From Ollibium composti (GTDB taxonomy: Bacteria; Pseudomonadota; Alphaproteobacteria; Rhizobiales; Rhizobiaceae), in NCBI RefSeq assembly GCF_004801285.1, contig NZ_SSNY01000016.1, positions 1 through 64,000 on the forward strand: a DNA stretch of 64,000 bases. The letters run 5' to 3'. Position numbers and translations under genes: made by a program. Under the pieces are notes generated by a model. It searched no databases and was not told the origin of the DNA. It worked only from the letters and a program-made list of their open reading frames with translations. Shown here piece by piece: positions 55,702 to 64,000 of this stretch. Numbering within the stretch: position 1 is the first letter of the stretch; each line of letters opens with the position of its first letter.

Positions 55702-55886
55702 GCCGTACGTCCTTCGAGGCTCGCTCCGCTCGCACCTCAGGATGAGGACCGTTTTGGCCCCACACTGGAGAACCGTCTCAGGCGAAACTCAGCGGCAGGG
55801 CCATACACCAACCTTTGCATGACGGCCATCGGACCACTTCCCTCATCCTGAGGTGTGAGCGGAGCGAGCCTCGAAGGACGTACGGC
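55702..55886. repeat. Palindromic repeat element, copy 1 (uninterrupted)
   Basis: A 185-base element with 45-base terminal inverted repeats (outer end GCCGTACGTCCTTCGAGGCT) differing at one position. The same element in reverse, with an insertion, lies at 56837-57163. It fills the gap between the convergent psuG and TfoX-domain genes. Similar elements are abundant in rhizobial genomes. Confidence 0.85.
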
Positions 55887-55895
55887 GGACCGGCC

Positions 55896-56219
55896 CTACT
55901 TCTCGCTCCGCAGTCCCGCCTGGTAGGCCCTGCGTGCCCATAGCGCCATCTCGTCGGGATCGTCCAACGCGCTTTCGGGCGCTGTCCAGTAGGGCATGGC
56001 GACCTCGCGGCCGTGGCGCTTGTTGAGGTAGGTCCAGTGCCGGCCGCCGGCCGCCTCGTATTCGGCGGCGATCTCGTCGTCGCCCTTCAGCATCAGCTCG
56101 CCGCGCAGGATCAGAGCGAAGATGACGCCGTTGTGGTAGATGCCCTTGCCGCTGAACATACGGCGGATGGTGACAGGCCCCAAGCCGTCGAAGAGTTCGC
56201 GGATGCGTTCGTCGTCCAT
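55896..56219 (-). CDS. TfoX N-terminal domain protein
   Basis: A 107-residue TfoX/Sxy N-terminal-like protein: IRELFDGLGPVTIRRMFSGKGIYHNGVIFALILRGELMLKGDDE and TYLNKRHGREVAMPYWTAPESALDDPDEM. In Haemophilus and E. coli full-length TfoX/Sxy switches on competence genes; the stand-alone N-terminal domain is common in rhizobia and its role is unknown. Single gene. Confidence 0.88.
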   Translation of the reverse strand: MDDERIRELFDGLGPVTIRRMFSGKGIYHNGVIFALILRGELMLKGDDEIAAEYEAAGGRHWTYLNKRHGREVAMPYWTAPESALDDPDEMALWARRAYQAGLRSEK

Positions 56220-56332
56220 GGGGCGATCATCTCACGCGGCTTGGCTGCTGTCATGCCGGCAACCGAAACGCTGCTGACAAGTTGAGAACGCACCGGTGCT
56301 ATCGTGCGCCCGTCAATCGAGGAGAACCGCCC

Positions 56333-56830
56333 ATGCCCATGCTGCTCAAAGGCTCCTGCCGCTGCGGCGCCGTGCGCTTTCAGGTCGAGAGCCACACGCC
56401 CGCGCCCTACCAGCTCTGCTATTGCTCGATCTGCCGCAAGCAGCAGGGCGGCGGCGGATACGCCATCAACCTCGGCGCCATCAACGACACGCTGGCGATC
56501 GAAGGCAGGGAAAATCTCGGCGTCTATCGTGCGGAAATCGAGGACGAGGAACATCCGGTCTGCGAAACCTCGACCGGCGAGCGCAATTTCTGCACCCGCT
56601 GCGGCACCGCGCTCTGGCTCTACGATCCGACATGGCCCGAGCTGGTGCATCCCTTCGCCTCGGCGGTCGATACCGACTTGCCGATACCGAAGGAGCGCAC
56701 GCACCTGATGCTGAAATACAAGGCGAACTGGGTGGAGCCGGCTATCGCCGACGGCGACAAGGCGTTCGACGTCTATCCGCAGGAGTCGATCGCGGATTGG
56801 CACAAACGGACGGGCATGTGGATTGAATGA
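56333..56830 (+). CDS. GFA-family zinc protein
   Basis: A 165-residue GFA-family protein with zinc cysteines in GSCRCGAVRFQV, QLCYCSICRKQQ and NFCTRCGTALWL. GAGGAG lies eight bases before the ATG. It is 44% shorter in context than the ArsR-operon copy only in neighbours: here there is no regulator. Substrate unknown; S-hydroxymethylglutathione is the historical suggestion for the family. Confidence 0.87.
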   Translation: MPMLLKGSCRCGAVRFQVESHTPAPYQLCYCSICRKQQGGGGYAINLGAINDTLAIEGRENLGVYRAEIEDEEHPVCETSTGERNFCTRCGTALWLYDPTWPELVHPFASAVDTDLPIPKERTHLMLKYKANWVEPAIADGDKAFDVYPQESIADWHKRTGMWIE

Positions 56831-56836
56831 GTTTCG

Positions 56837-57163
56837 GTGCGTCCTTCGAGGCTCGCTGCGCTCGCACCTCAGGATGAGGGAAGTGGTGCGATGGCCGTCA
56901 GACAAGGGTTGGTGTACGGCCTTGCCGCTGAGTTTCGCCTGAGAGCCTTTTTGAAAAACAGTCAGGCCGTGGCGAAAACGGCGGCTGGCGAGCACCGGAG
57001 CGGAGCGTACATCAAGTACGTGAGCACCGGAGCACAGCCGGACGCTGTTTGCAGCCCGGCCTCACGGAATTTTCAAAAGGGCTCTAAGACGGTTCTCCAG
57101 TGAGAATTGGCTGAAACGCTCCTCATCCTGAGGTGCGAGCGCAGCGAGCCTCGAAGGACGCAC
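56837..57163. repeat. Palindromic repeat element, copy 2 (interrupted)
   Basis: The same element as at 55702-55886 but inverted and 327 bases long. Outer arms GTGCGTCCTTCGAGGCTCGC and complement match to the end. Internal sequence follows copy 1 up to about 56941, then a 144-base insertion, and resumes at 57086 (AGACGGTTCTCC). It occupies the gap between the GFA gene and sufA, overlapping the sufA stop. Confidence 0.82.
56942..57085. mobile_element. 144-bp MITE-like insertion within the repeat
   Basis: The inserted segment has terminal inverted repeats AGAGCCTTTTTGAAAA (56942-56957) and TTTTCAAAAGGGCTCT (57070-57085) differing at one base. The empty site is seen in copy 1 of the outer element. 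It has no coding capacity, so it must depend on a transposase elsewhere. A second inner palindrome with GTACATCAAGTAC-like symmetry lies near 57008-57020. Confidence 0.65.
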
Positions 57164-57561
57164 TACGCGGCGCTGGCCCGCGCTTCGGCGAGCGCCTTGA
57201 GGTCGGCCGGCTTCAGTTCCACCGATTCGCCGCAGCCGCAGGCGGAAGACTGGTTCGGGTTGCGGAAGGTGAAGCCGGTGCGCAGCGTCGTCACCTCGAA
57301 ATCCATCTCGGTGCCGAGCAGGAACAGGGCCGCTTCCGGCGCGACATAGACATGCGCGCCGTCGCGTTCGATGTGGTCGTCCTTGAGACTGGGCTCGGTC
57401 ACCAAATCGACCGTGTATTCCATGCCGGCGCAGCCGCCCTTCTTGATGCCAAGGCGGATGCCGTGAGCCCGGACACCATTCACATCGTCGCGGCTGGCGA
57501 CGATTTCGCGCACGCGATCCGCGGCCTTCTCGGTCATGCTGATGACGGCGAAGCGTCCCAT
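57163..57561 (-). CDS. sufA: A-type iron-sulfur carrier SufA/IscA
   Basis: A 132-residue HesB/IscA-family scaffold or carrier: ISMTEKAADRVREIV, IKKGGCAGMEYTVDLV, and the C-terminal SACGCGESVEL, supplying the three cluster cysteines. The family is normally about 110-120 residues; the extra C-terminal tail here is alanine-rich. It is downstream of the suf operon, separated from it by one opposite-strand gene. Confidence 0.93.
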   Translation of the reverse strand: MGRFAVISMTEKAADRVREIVASRDDVNGVRAHGIRLGIKKGGCAGMEYTVDLVTEPSLKDDHIERDGAHVYVAPEAALFLLGTEMDFEVTTLRTGFTFRNPNQSSACGCGESVELKPADLKALAEARASAA

Positions 57562-57742
57562 GCTCAATTCTCCATCCTGTGCAGGTTCAAGGCCTGCCGG
57601 ACCAATCCTTGCCTAAAATGGTGAAGTTTGTGCCACGTCGCAAGGGCTATTCCTTTTGGTGATCGTCCGTAACACTTTTCACTTTTGCGGAACCGCCTCC
57701 CTTCCCCGGCATTGGGTTCGGGTCATATCAATGGAGGCTAAA

Positions 57743-58054
57743 ATGCTGATCCGGAATTTTCTTATCGCGGGTGCCCTGCTCGCCACCACCGCTTCGGCCG
57801 CCTTTGCCCAAACGGTCGTCCTTCAGCCGGAAGAAAGAACCGTCGTGCGCGAATACATCATCAAGCAACCGCCCGCTCCGGTCGTGCTGCCGGACGACTT
57901 CAACCTCGCCGTCGGCACCGTCGTCCCCGACAGCGTGATGGTCAGCCCGCTTGACGCGCCGGGCCTTGAAAAACGCTACGACTACATGGTCGTCGACGGC
58001 CATGACGTGCTCGTCGACCCTGAAACGCGCGAGATCGTCGAGATTCTCAACTGA
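57743..58054 (+). CDS. DUF1236 exported protein
   Basis: A 103-residue protein with signal peptide LIAGALLATTASAAFAQ followed by the DUF1236 region TVVREYIIKQPPAPVVLPDDFNLAVGTVVPDSV and YMVVDGHDVLVDPETREIVEIL. Small periplasmic proteins of this family are common in Rhizobiales, function unknown. GGAGG is five bases before the ATG at 57743. It runs against the flanking suf genes. Confidence 0.85.
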   Translation: MLIRNFLIAGALLATTASAAFAQTVVLQPEERTVVREYIIKQPPAPVVLPDDFNLAVGTVVPDSVMVSPLDAPGLEKRYDYMVVDGHDVLVDPETREIVEILN

Positions 58055-58105
58055 CGGCAGACACAGAGCAGCGCCGGCAGCGATGTCGGCGCTGTTTGCC
58101 TGTCC

Positions 58106-58495
58106 TCAGTACCAACCCACCGCGATCTGCGCTTCTTCCGACATGCGGTCGGGCGTCCACGGCGGATCGAACACCATCGAAACCTCGACGCCGGACACGC
58201 CTTCCACGGCGCCGACGGCATTTTCCACCCAGCCGGGCATCTCGCCGGCGACCGGGCAGCCGGGCGCCGTGAGCGTCATGTCGATCTTGACGGAGCGGTC
58301 GTCCTCGATGTCGATCTTGTAAACGAGGCCGAGTTCGTAAATGTCGGCGGGAATTTCCGGGTCGTAGACCGTCTTCAGCGCCGAAACGATGTCGTCGGTC
58401 AGCCGCGCCAGTTCGTCGGCGGGAATGGTCGAAGTCGTGACCGGAACATTGGCCGGCGTCTGCTCGGAAAGGGTCGTCTCATCCATGGTCGTCAT
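58106..58495 (-). CDS. sufT: SufT/PaaD-like DUF59 protein
   Basis: A 129-residue protein with a DUF59/MIP18 domain: VSALKTVYDPEIPADIYELGLVYKIDI, KIDMTLTAPGCPVAGEMPGWVENAV (the Cys motif), and FDPPWTPDRMSEEAQIAVGWY. SufT aids late steps of iron-sulfur maturation in suf operons. Its ATG overlaps the sufS stop (ATGA), so it is the last gene of the suf operon here. A shorter start at 58486 is possible. Confidence 0.9.
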   Translation of the reverse strand: MTTMDETTLSEQTPANVPVTTSTIPADELARLTDDIVSALKTVYDPEIPADIYELGLVYKIDIEDDRSVKIDMTLTAPGCPVAGEMPGWVENAVGAVEGVSGVEVSMVFDPPWTPDRMSEEAQIAVGWY

Positions 58496-59733
58496 CCGAA
58501 GAACTTTCGCGCCTTTTCCAGCGCATCGGCAAGGGCATCGACCTCGGCGCGGGTGTTGTACATGCCGAACGACGCCCTGCATGTTGAGGTGACGCCGAAG
58601 CGTTTCAACAGCGGCTGGGCGCAATGGGTGCCCGCCCGCACTGCCACGCCCTGCCTGTCGATGACCATCGACACGTCGTGCGCGTGGATGCCTTGCAACT
58701 CGAAGGAGACGATGGCGCCCTTGCCCGGCGCGTCGCCGAAGATTTTTAGTGAATTGATCGAGCGGAGCCGCTCGTGGGCGTATTTTTTCAGGTCGGCCTC
58801 GTGCGCGGCGATGCGCTCGCGGCCGACGCTTTCCATATAGTCCAGCGCAACGCCGAGCCCGATCGCCTGCACGATGGGCGGCGTGCCGGCCTCGAAGCGA
58901 TGCGGCGGGTCGTTGTAGGTGACGACATCCTGCGTCACTTCCTCGATCATCTCGCCGCCGCCCATGAAGGGGCGCATGGCCTCCAGCCGCTCCCTCTTGC
59001 CGTAGAGCACACCAATACCGGACGGGCCGTAGACCTTGTGGCCGGTGAAGACGAACCAGTCGCAGTCGAGGTCCTGTACGTCGATGGGCATATGGACGGC
59101 GCTCTGCGAGCCGTCGACCAACACCGGAATGCCGCGCTCGTGCGCAATCCGGCAGATTTCCTTGATAGGCGTCACCGTGCCCAGCGCGTTCGACATATGG
59201 GTAATCGCGACGAGTTTTGTCCGGTCCGTCAGGCTTTTCTCGAAATCCTCGACATGCAGCGCGCCGAGGTCGTCCACCGGCACCCACACCAGCTTCGCGC
59301 CCTGCCGCTCGCGGATGAAATGCCACGGCACGATGTTGGAGTGGTGTTCGAGGATCGACACGACGATCTCGTCCCCGGCGCCGATGTTCGGCATGCCCCA
59401 GCCGTAGGCCACCGTGTTGATGGCCGAGGTCGAATTGGAGGTGAAGACGATATTGTCCGGGCTCGGCGCATTGAGGAAGCGGCGCACCGATTCGCGCGCC
59501 TTCTCATAGGCGTCGGTGGCGGCGTTGGAGAGGAAATGCAGGCCGCGATGGACGTTGGCGTATTCTTCTCGATAGGCGTGCTGGACGGCGTCCAGCACCA
59601 CCTGCGGCTTCTGCGCGGAAGCGCCGTTGTCGAGATAGACGAGCGGCTTGCCGTACACCTCGCGCGCGAGAATCGGGAAATCGCGGCGGATCGCCTCGAC
59701 GTCGTAAGGAAGGGTTTCGACCGCCTTATCCAT
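58492..59733 (-). CDS. sufS: Cysteine desulfurase SufS
   Basis: A 413-residue group II cysteine desulfurase that moves sulfur from cysteine for cluster assembly. The PLP lysine is Lys233 in TGHKVYGPSGIGVLYG, the active-site cysteine Cys371 in RAGTHCAQPLLKRFG. Upstream TSNSTSAINTVAYGWG and ILEHHSNIVPWH are typical. It overlaps the VOC gene by eight bases and sufT by four. Confidence 0.95.
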   Translation of the reverse strand: MDKAVETLPYDVEAIRRDFPILAREVYGKPLVYLDNGASAQKPQVVLDAVQHAYREEYANVHRGLHFLSNAATDAYEKARESVRRFLNAPSPDNIVFTSNSTSAINTVAYGWGMPNIGAGDEIVVSILEHHSNIVPWHFIRERQGAKLVWVPVDDLGALHVEDFEKSLTDRTKLVAITHMSNALGTVTPIKEICRIAHERGIPVLVDGSQSAVHMPIDVQDLDCDWFVFTGHKVYGPSGIGVLYGKRERLEAMRPFMGGGEMIEEVTQDVVTYNDPPHRFEAGTPPIVQAIGLGVALDYMESVGRERIAAHEADLKKYAHERLRSINSLKIFGDAPGKGAIVSFELQGIHAHDVSMVIDRQGVAVRAGTHCAQPLLKRFGVTSTCRASFGMYNTRAEVDALADALEKARKFFG

Positions 59734-60118
59734 GGTAGCTTATGAACTCCATGAGCGATCCGTCCGGATCGCGGAAATAGACGCTGGTGCCTTTGCCCTG
59801 CCCACCGAGGCGCGGCACCGGACCGAGTTCGACCGGGATGCCGTTGGCGCGCAGATGCTCAACCGCGTCCTCGATCGAACCGCTCCAGCAAAAACAGAGA
59901 TCGCTGTTTCCGGGCTGGACCGGGATGCGCGCCAGCGGCTCGGCTTTCACGCCCGGCCCATGACAGTTCAACTGCTGGCTTCCCAGCCGGAAAACGTAGG
60001 CACCGCCTTCGCGCGCAATCGCTTCGGCGCCGATGACCTTGGTATAGAACGCCTTCGCCCGATCCCAGTCGGAAACGTGGATCACACTGTGATCGAGCGA
60101 TACCGGCAGCTCAGCCAT
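59726..60118 (-). CDS. VOC/glyoxalase-fold protein embedded in the suf operon
   Basis: A 130-residue single-domain vicinal-oxygen-chelate protein similar to STM3117-like glyoxalases: LDHSVIHVSDWDRAKAFYTKVIG, LGSQQLNCHGPG, DLCFCWSGSIEDAVEHL, and TSVYFRDPDGSLMEFISYH. Metal ligands could be His (LDHSVIH), and Glu near the end. It overlaps sufS and sufD by eight bases each, so it is translationally coupled to both. It has no known function in cluster assembly. Confidence 0.9.
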   Translation of the reverse strand: MAELPVSLDHSVIHVSDWDRAKAFYTKVIGAEAIAREGGAYVFRLGSQQLNCHGPGVKAEPLARIPVQPGNSDLCFCWSGSIEDAVEHLRANGIPVELGPVPRLGGQGKGTSVYFRDPDGSLMEFISYHG

Positions 60119-61376
60119 GTTCCGCGAACCACCCGTCGAGCCTGGCTTCCAGCGCCTCGACGAGCGCCTCGTCCTCCAGTTCTTCGATCACCTCGGCAAC
60201 AAAGGCCTTCACCAGAAGGCCGCGCGCGGTCTTCTCGTCGATACCGCGCGCCATCAGGTAGAACAGATGCGCGTGGTCGATCTCGGTGACGGTGGCGCCG
60301 TGGCCGCAGGCGACGTCGTCGGCGAAGATCTCCAGTTCCGGCTTGGTCGAGAATTCGCCGTCGTCGGAGAGCAACAGCGTGTTGCAGGCCATCTTGGCGT
60401 CGGTCTTCTGCGCCACCTGATGCACGTTGATGCGGCCCTGGAAGACGCCGCGCGCCTTGCCGGTGACGACGTTGCGGATGATCTCGCGCGAACCCGTGTT
60501 CGGCACGGCGTGGTCCAGCACCATGGTGACGTCGGTGTGCGTGTCGCCATGCAACAGGTCTACGCCGCGCAGCTGGAAGTCTGAGCCCTCGCCCTTGGTG
60601 ACGACGCGGATTTCCTGCCGCACCAGCTTGCCGCCGGCGTTCATGACGAACAGGGTGAACTTGGCGTCCTTGCCGATCCAGGCGTTGAACTGGCCGAAAT
60701 GCGTCGCCGTATCCGGCTGCTCCTGCACGATCAGCCAGGTCACCTCGGAGCCGTCGCCGATGACGACGTTGTCGACCGACGAGACCAGCGCGTCGCCGCT
60801 GCCGGTCTGCCGCTCGACGATGGTGGCGGTCACGCCATTGCCGATTTTCGCCGCGAAACGGGTGTGGACCTGTCCGCCGGCCTGCACGTTCTGCACTTCG
60901 ACCGGCTTTTCGAGCACGGTGCCGTCGGCGATCTCGAGCAGCCAGCCGTCGGCGACGAAGGCGCTGTTCAGTGCGCCGATGGCATCGTCCGCGCCCTGGG
61001 CTCCGAGTGCCGGCGCATAGGTGCCGTCGCCGAGCTTTTCGGCCACCGGGGTCGCGGTAACGCCTTCGATCGCCACAGGCTTGCCGGCAACGCCGTTGAG
61101 CACGGTCAGCACCGGCGAACCTTCGATGAGCGGCGCGACGGGCTTCGCCTCAAGGCCGGCGTCGAAGGCCGGAACCTTCGTCAGCAGGCGGCGCAGATCG
61201 GTGTAGTGCCAGGATTCGATGCGACGCGTCGGCAGGCCGGCCTTGATCGCCTCGATCGCCGCGTCACGCTTCAGCATGACCTCGCCATCGCCCGGCAGCA
61301 GCGCCAGCCGCTCGCCGAAGGCGTCGATCAGCGCCAGCTCCGCCGGCGTGTTCTTGATGGGCGTCTGGATGTTCAT
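60111..61376 (-). CDS. sufD: SufD scaffold subunit
   Basis: A 421-residue SufD that forms the SufBC2D scaffold complex. The parallel beta-helix core is recognisable (FQLRGVDLLHGDTHTDVTMVLDHAVPNTGSREIIRNVVTGKARGVFQG), followed by KPELEIFADDVACGHGATVTEIDHAHLFYLMARGI, with the conserved cysteine/histidine region CGHGAT. Four bases separate it from sufC upstream. Confidence 0.95.
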   Translation of the reverse strand: MNIQTPIKNTPAELALIDAFGERLALLPGDGEVMLKRDAAIEAIKAGLPTRRIESWHYTDLRRLLTKVPAFDAGLEAKPVAPLIEGSPVLTVLNGVAGKPVAIEGVTATPVAEKLGDGTYAPALGAQGADDAIGALNSAFVADGWLLEIADGTVLEKPVEVQNVQAGGQVHTRFAAKIGNGVTATIVERQTGSGDALVSSVDNVVIGDGSEVTWLIVQEQPDTATHFGQFNAWIGKDAKFTLFVMNAGGKLVRQEIRVVTKGEGSDFQLRGVDLLHGDTHTDVTMVLDHAVPNTGSREIIRNVVTGKARGVFQGRINVHQVAQKTDAKMACNTLLLSDDGEFSTKPELEIFADDVACGHGATVTEIDHAHLFYLMARGIDEKTARGLLVKAFVAEVIEELEDEALVEALEARLDGWFAEHG

Positions 61377-61380
61377 GGCC

Positions 61381-62136
61381 TTACGCAGCCTCTCCGATCA
61401 CGCCGGCATAGCCGTTGGCCTCGAGGTCGAGCGCCAGCGACTTGTCGCCGGACTTGATGATCTGGCCCTTGTAGAGAACGTGCACGCTGTCGGGCACGAT
61501 GTGCTCCAGCAGGCGCTGGTAGTGCGTGATGACGACGATGGCGCGGTCCGGCGAGCGCAGCGCGTTGACGCCGTCGGAGACGATCTTCAGCGCATCGATG
61601 TCGAGGCCCGAATCCGTTTCGTCCATGACGCACAGCTTCGGCTCCAGGAGCTTCATCTGCAGAATCTCGGCACGCTTCTTCTCGCCGCCTGAGAAGCCGA
61701 CATTGAGCGGGCGCTTCAGCATGCCCATGTCCATCTGCAGCGTGCCGGCAGCGTCCTTCACCTTCTTCAGCAGTTCCGGAACCTTCAGCGGCTCCTCGCC
61801 GCGCGCCTTGCGCTGGGCGTTCATCGCCACCTTGAGGAATTCCATCGTCGCAACGCCCGGTATCTCCATCGGATACTGGAAGGCGAGGAAGATGCCGCTC
61901 GCCGCGCGCTCGGCCGGATCCATCTCCAGAATGGATTCGCCGTTGAACAGGATGTCGCCCTCGGTGACCTCGTAGTCCTCGCGGCCGGCGAGGATGTAGG
62001 ACAGCGTCGACTTGCCGGAGCCGTTCGGGCCCATGATGGCGGCGACCTCGCCCTTGGCGACGGTCAGGTTCAGGCCGCGGATGATCTCGGTGCCCTCGTC
62101 TGCGATGCGGGCGTGCAGGTTCTTGATCTCAAGCAT
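61381..62136 (-). CDS. sufC: SufC ATPase
   Basis: A 251-residue ABC-type ATPase of the SufBCD complex: Walker A GPNGSGKSTL, signature FSGGEKKRAEILQM, Walker B LCVMDETDSGLDIDAL, and the switch HYQRLL. It drives conformational change in the scaffold. Located between sufB and sufD in the usual order. Confidence 0.97.
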   Translation of the reverse strand: MLEIKNLHARIADEGTEIIRGLNLTVAKGEVAAIMGPNGSGKSTLSYILAGREDYEVTEGDILFNGESILEMDPAERAASGIFLAFQYPMEIPGVATMEFLKVAMNAQRKARGEEPLKVPELLKKVKDAAGTLQMDMGMLKRPLNVGFSGGEKKRAEILQMKLLEPKLCVMDETDSGLDIDALKIVSDGVNALRSPDRAIVVITHYQRLLEHIVPDSVHVLYKGQIIKSGDKSLALDLEANGYAGVIGEAA

Positions 62137-62160
62137 TTGTTCTTCCTGAAAATTCGTTGG

Positions 62161-63696
<1,536 letters not shown>

Positions 63697-63713
63697 CGGC
63701 GTTCTCCATCCAT

Positions 63714-63739
63714 GCCGGGTTCAAGGCCCGGCCGTTTTT
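63714..63739. promoter_or_regulatory. Hairpin in the sufB leader
   Basis: Six-base arms GCCGGG/CCCGGC with a seven-base loop lie 18-36 bases before the sufB start in the 197-base gap to the upstream desulfurase gene. On the plus strand it is followed by CGTTTTT, resembling a terminator of the opposite strand, but no plus-strand gene ends here. It may affect sufB translation. Confidence 0.3.
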
Positions 63740-63893
63740 GAACTCTGGCACCGCCAGCCAAACTGACGGAGTAAGTTCGATATAGTGCGTCCGCACCGGA
63801 AATTCACCCGGCCAATTCGACACGCACCGCTCTGCCAGGCGAAACCCGGCTTTTTCCTCCCTGGACGCGGCCCGGAGGCCGCCGCCCGACGGC

Positions 63894-64000
63894 TTACGCC
63901 GCCTTTTCCGTTCCCGCCCGGCGCGCGGCAATGCCTGCCAGCGCCGTGCGAAACAATTCGATATCCTCGTCGGTCGTCGCCGGGCCGATCGACACGCGCA
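63894..64000 (-). CDS. Cysteine desulfurase, C-terminal part (partial)
   Basis: The last 35 codons of a gene running off the window: RVSIGPATTDEDIELFRTAL, then AGIAARRAGTEKAA and a TAA stop. The RVSIGP segment is the C terminus typical of NifS/IscS-type cysteine desulfurases. It lies upstream of sufB on the same strand, so the suf locus probably holds two cysteine desulfurases (this one and SufS). Confidence 0.75.
   Translation of the reverse strand, partial: RVSIGPATTDEDIELFRTALAGIAARRAGTEKAA

Overview
The window is GC-rich chromosomal DNA of an alphaproteobacterium. Gene content and order fit Hyphomicrobiales, probably a Mesorhizobium/Phyllobacteriaceae-type organism: a purC-purS-purQ-purL-bolA run, the order sufB-C-D-S-T with sufA nearby, neighbouring alaS and recA, the ATP synthase zeta inhibitor (DUF1476), DUF1127 and MocR proteins, and rhizobial-style palindromic intergenic repeats. 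I saw no tRNA, rRNA, prophage, transposase or CRISPR array.

Layout. 1-4.6 kb: repeats, a YghU-type glutathione transferase, a GH25 lipoprotein lysozyme, an SRPBCC protein and a lone ParB-like domain. 4.7-10.2 kb: a tight five-gene catabolic operon (dimethylformamidase-like protein, class III aminotransferase, BKACE enzyme, GNAT acetyltransferase, HDAC-type deacetylase). 10.4-15 kb: aldo/keto reductase, a divergent J-domain protein and small conserved proteins. 15-20.7 kb (minus strand): a flavin reductase followed by a CoxD/CoxE/XdhC/XdhC/MoeA-MobA set for maturing a molybdenum hydroxylase whose structural genes are not here. 20.9-24.6 kb: a solute-binding protein coupled to a P1-family (NylC/DmpA) hydrolase, and small envelope proteins. 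24.7-36.2 kb: purine synthesis (purB; purC-purS-orf-purQ; purL-bolA) mixed with an aldolase, the ATPase zeta subunit, DUF1127 and a MocR regulator. 36.4-49.5 kb: grxD, a drug exporter, ttcA, rpsD, ArsR and HxlR regulator units, murI, a TrmJ-type methyltransferase, icd and a glycerophosphodiesterase. 49.5-55.7 kb: alaS, recA with an SOS-type box, and the pseudouridine catabolic pair psuK-psuG. 55.7-64 kb: nested palindromic repeats, sufA, then the minus-strand suf operon ending in a partial second cysteine desulfurase at the window edge.

The most interesting region is the 4.7-10.2 kb operon. Its acetyltransferase, class III transaminase, beta-keto-acid cleavage enzyme and acetyl-amine deacetylase match, step for step, the aerobic beta-lysine route known biochemically from Pseudomonas (acetylation, transamination, cleavage to 4-acetamidobutyryl-CoA, deacetylation to 4-aminobutyrate). 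This assignment is inference from family membership and gene order. Other notable points are a J-domain gene with a possible ATC start codon, a glyoxalase-fold gene embedded by overlaps between sufD and sufS, an unexplained coiled-coil gene inside the purine operon, and a short element inserted into a larger palindromic repeat.
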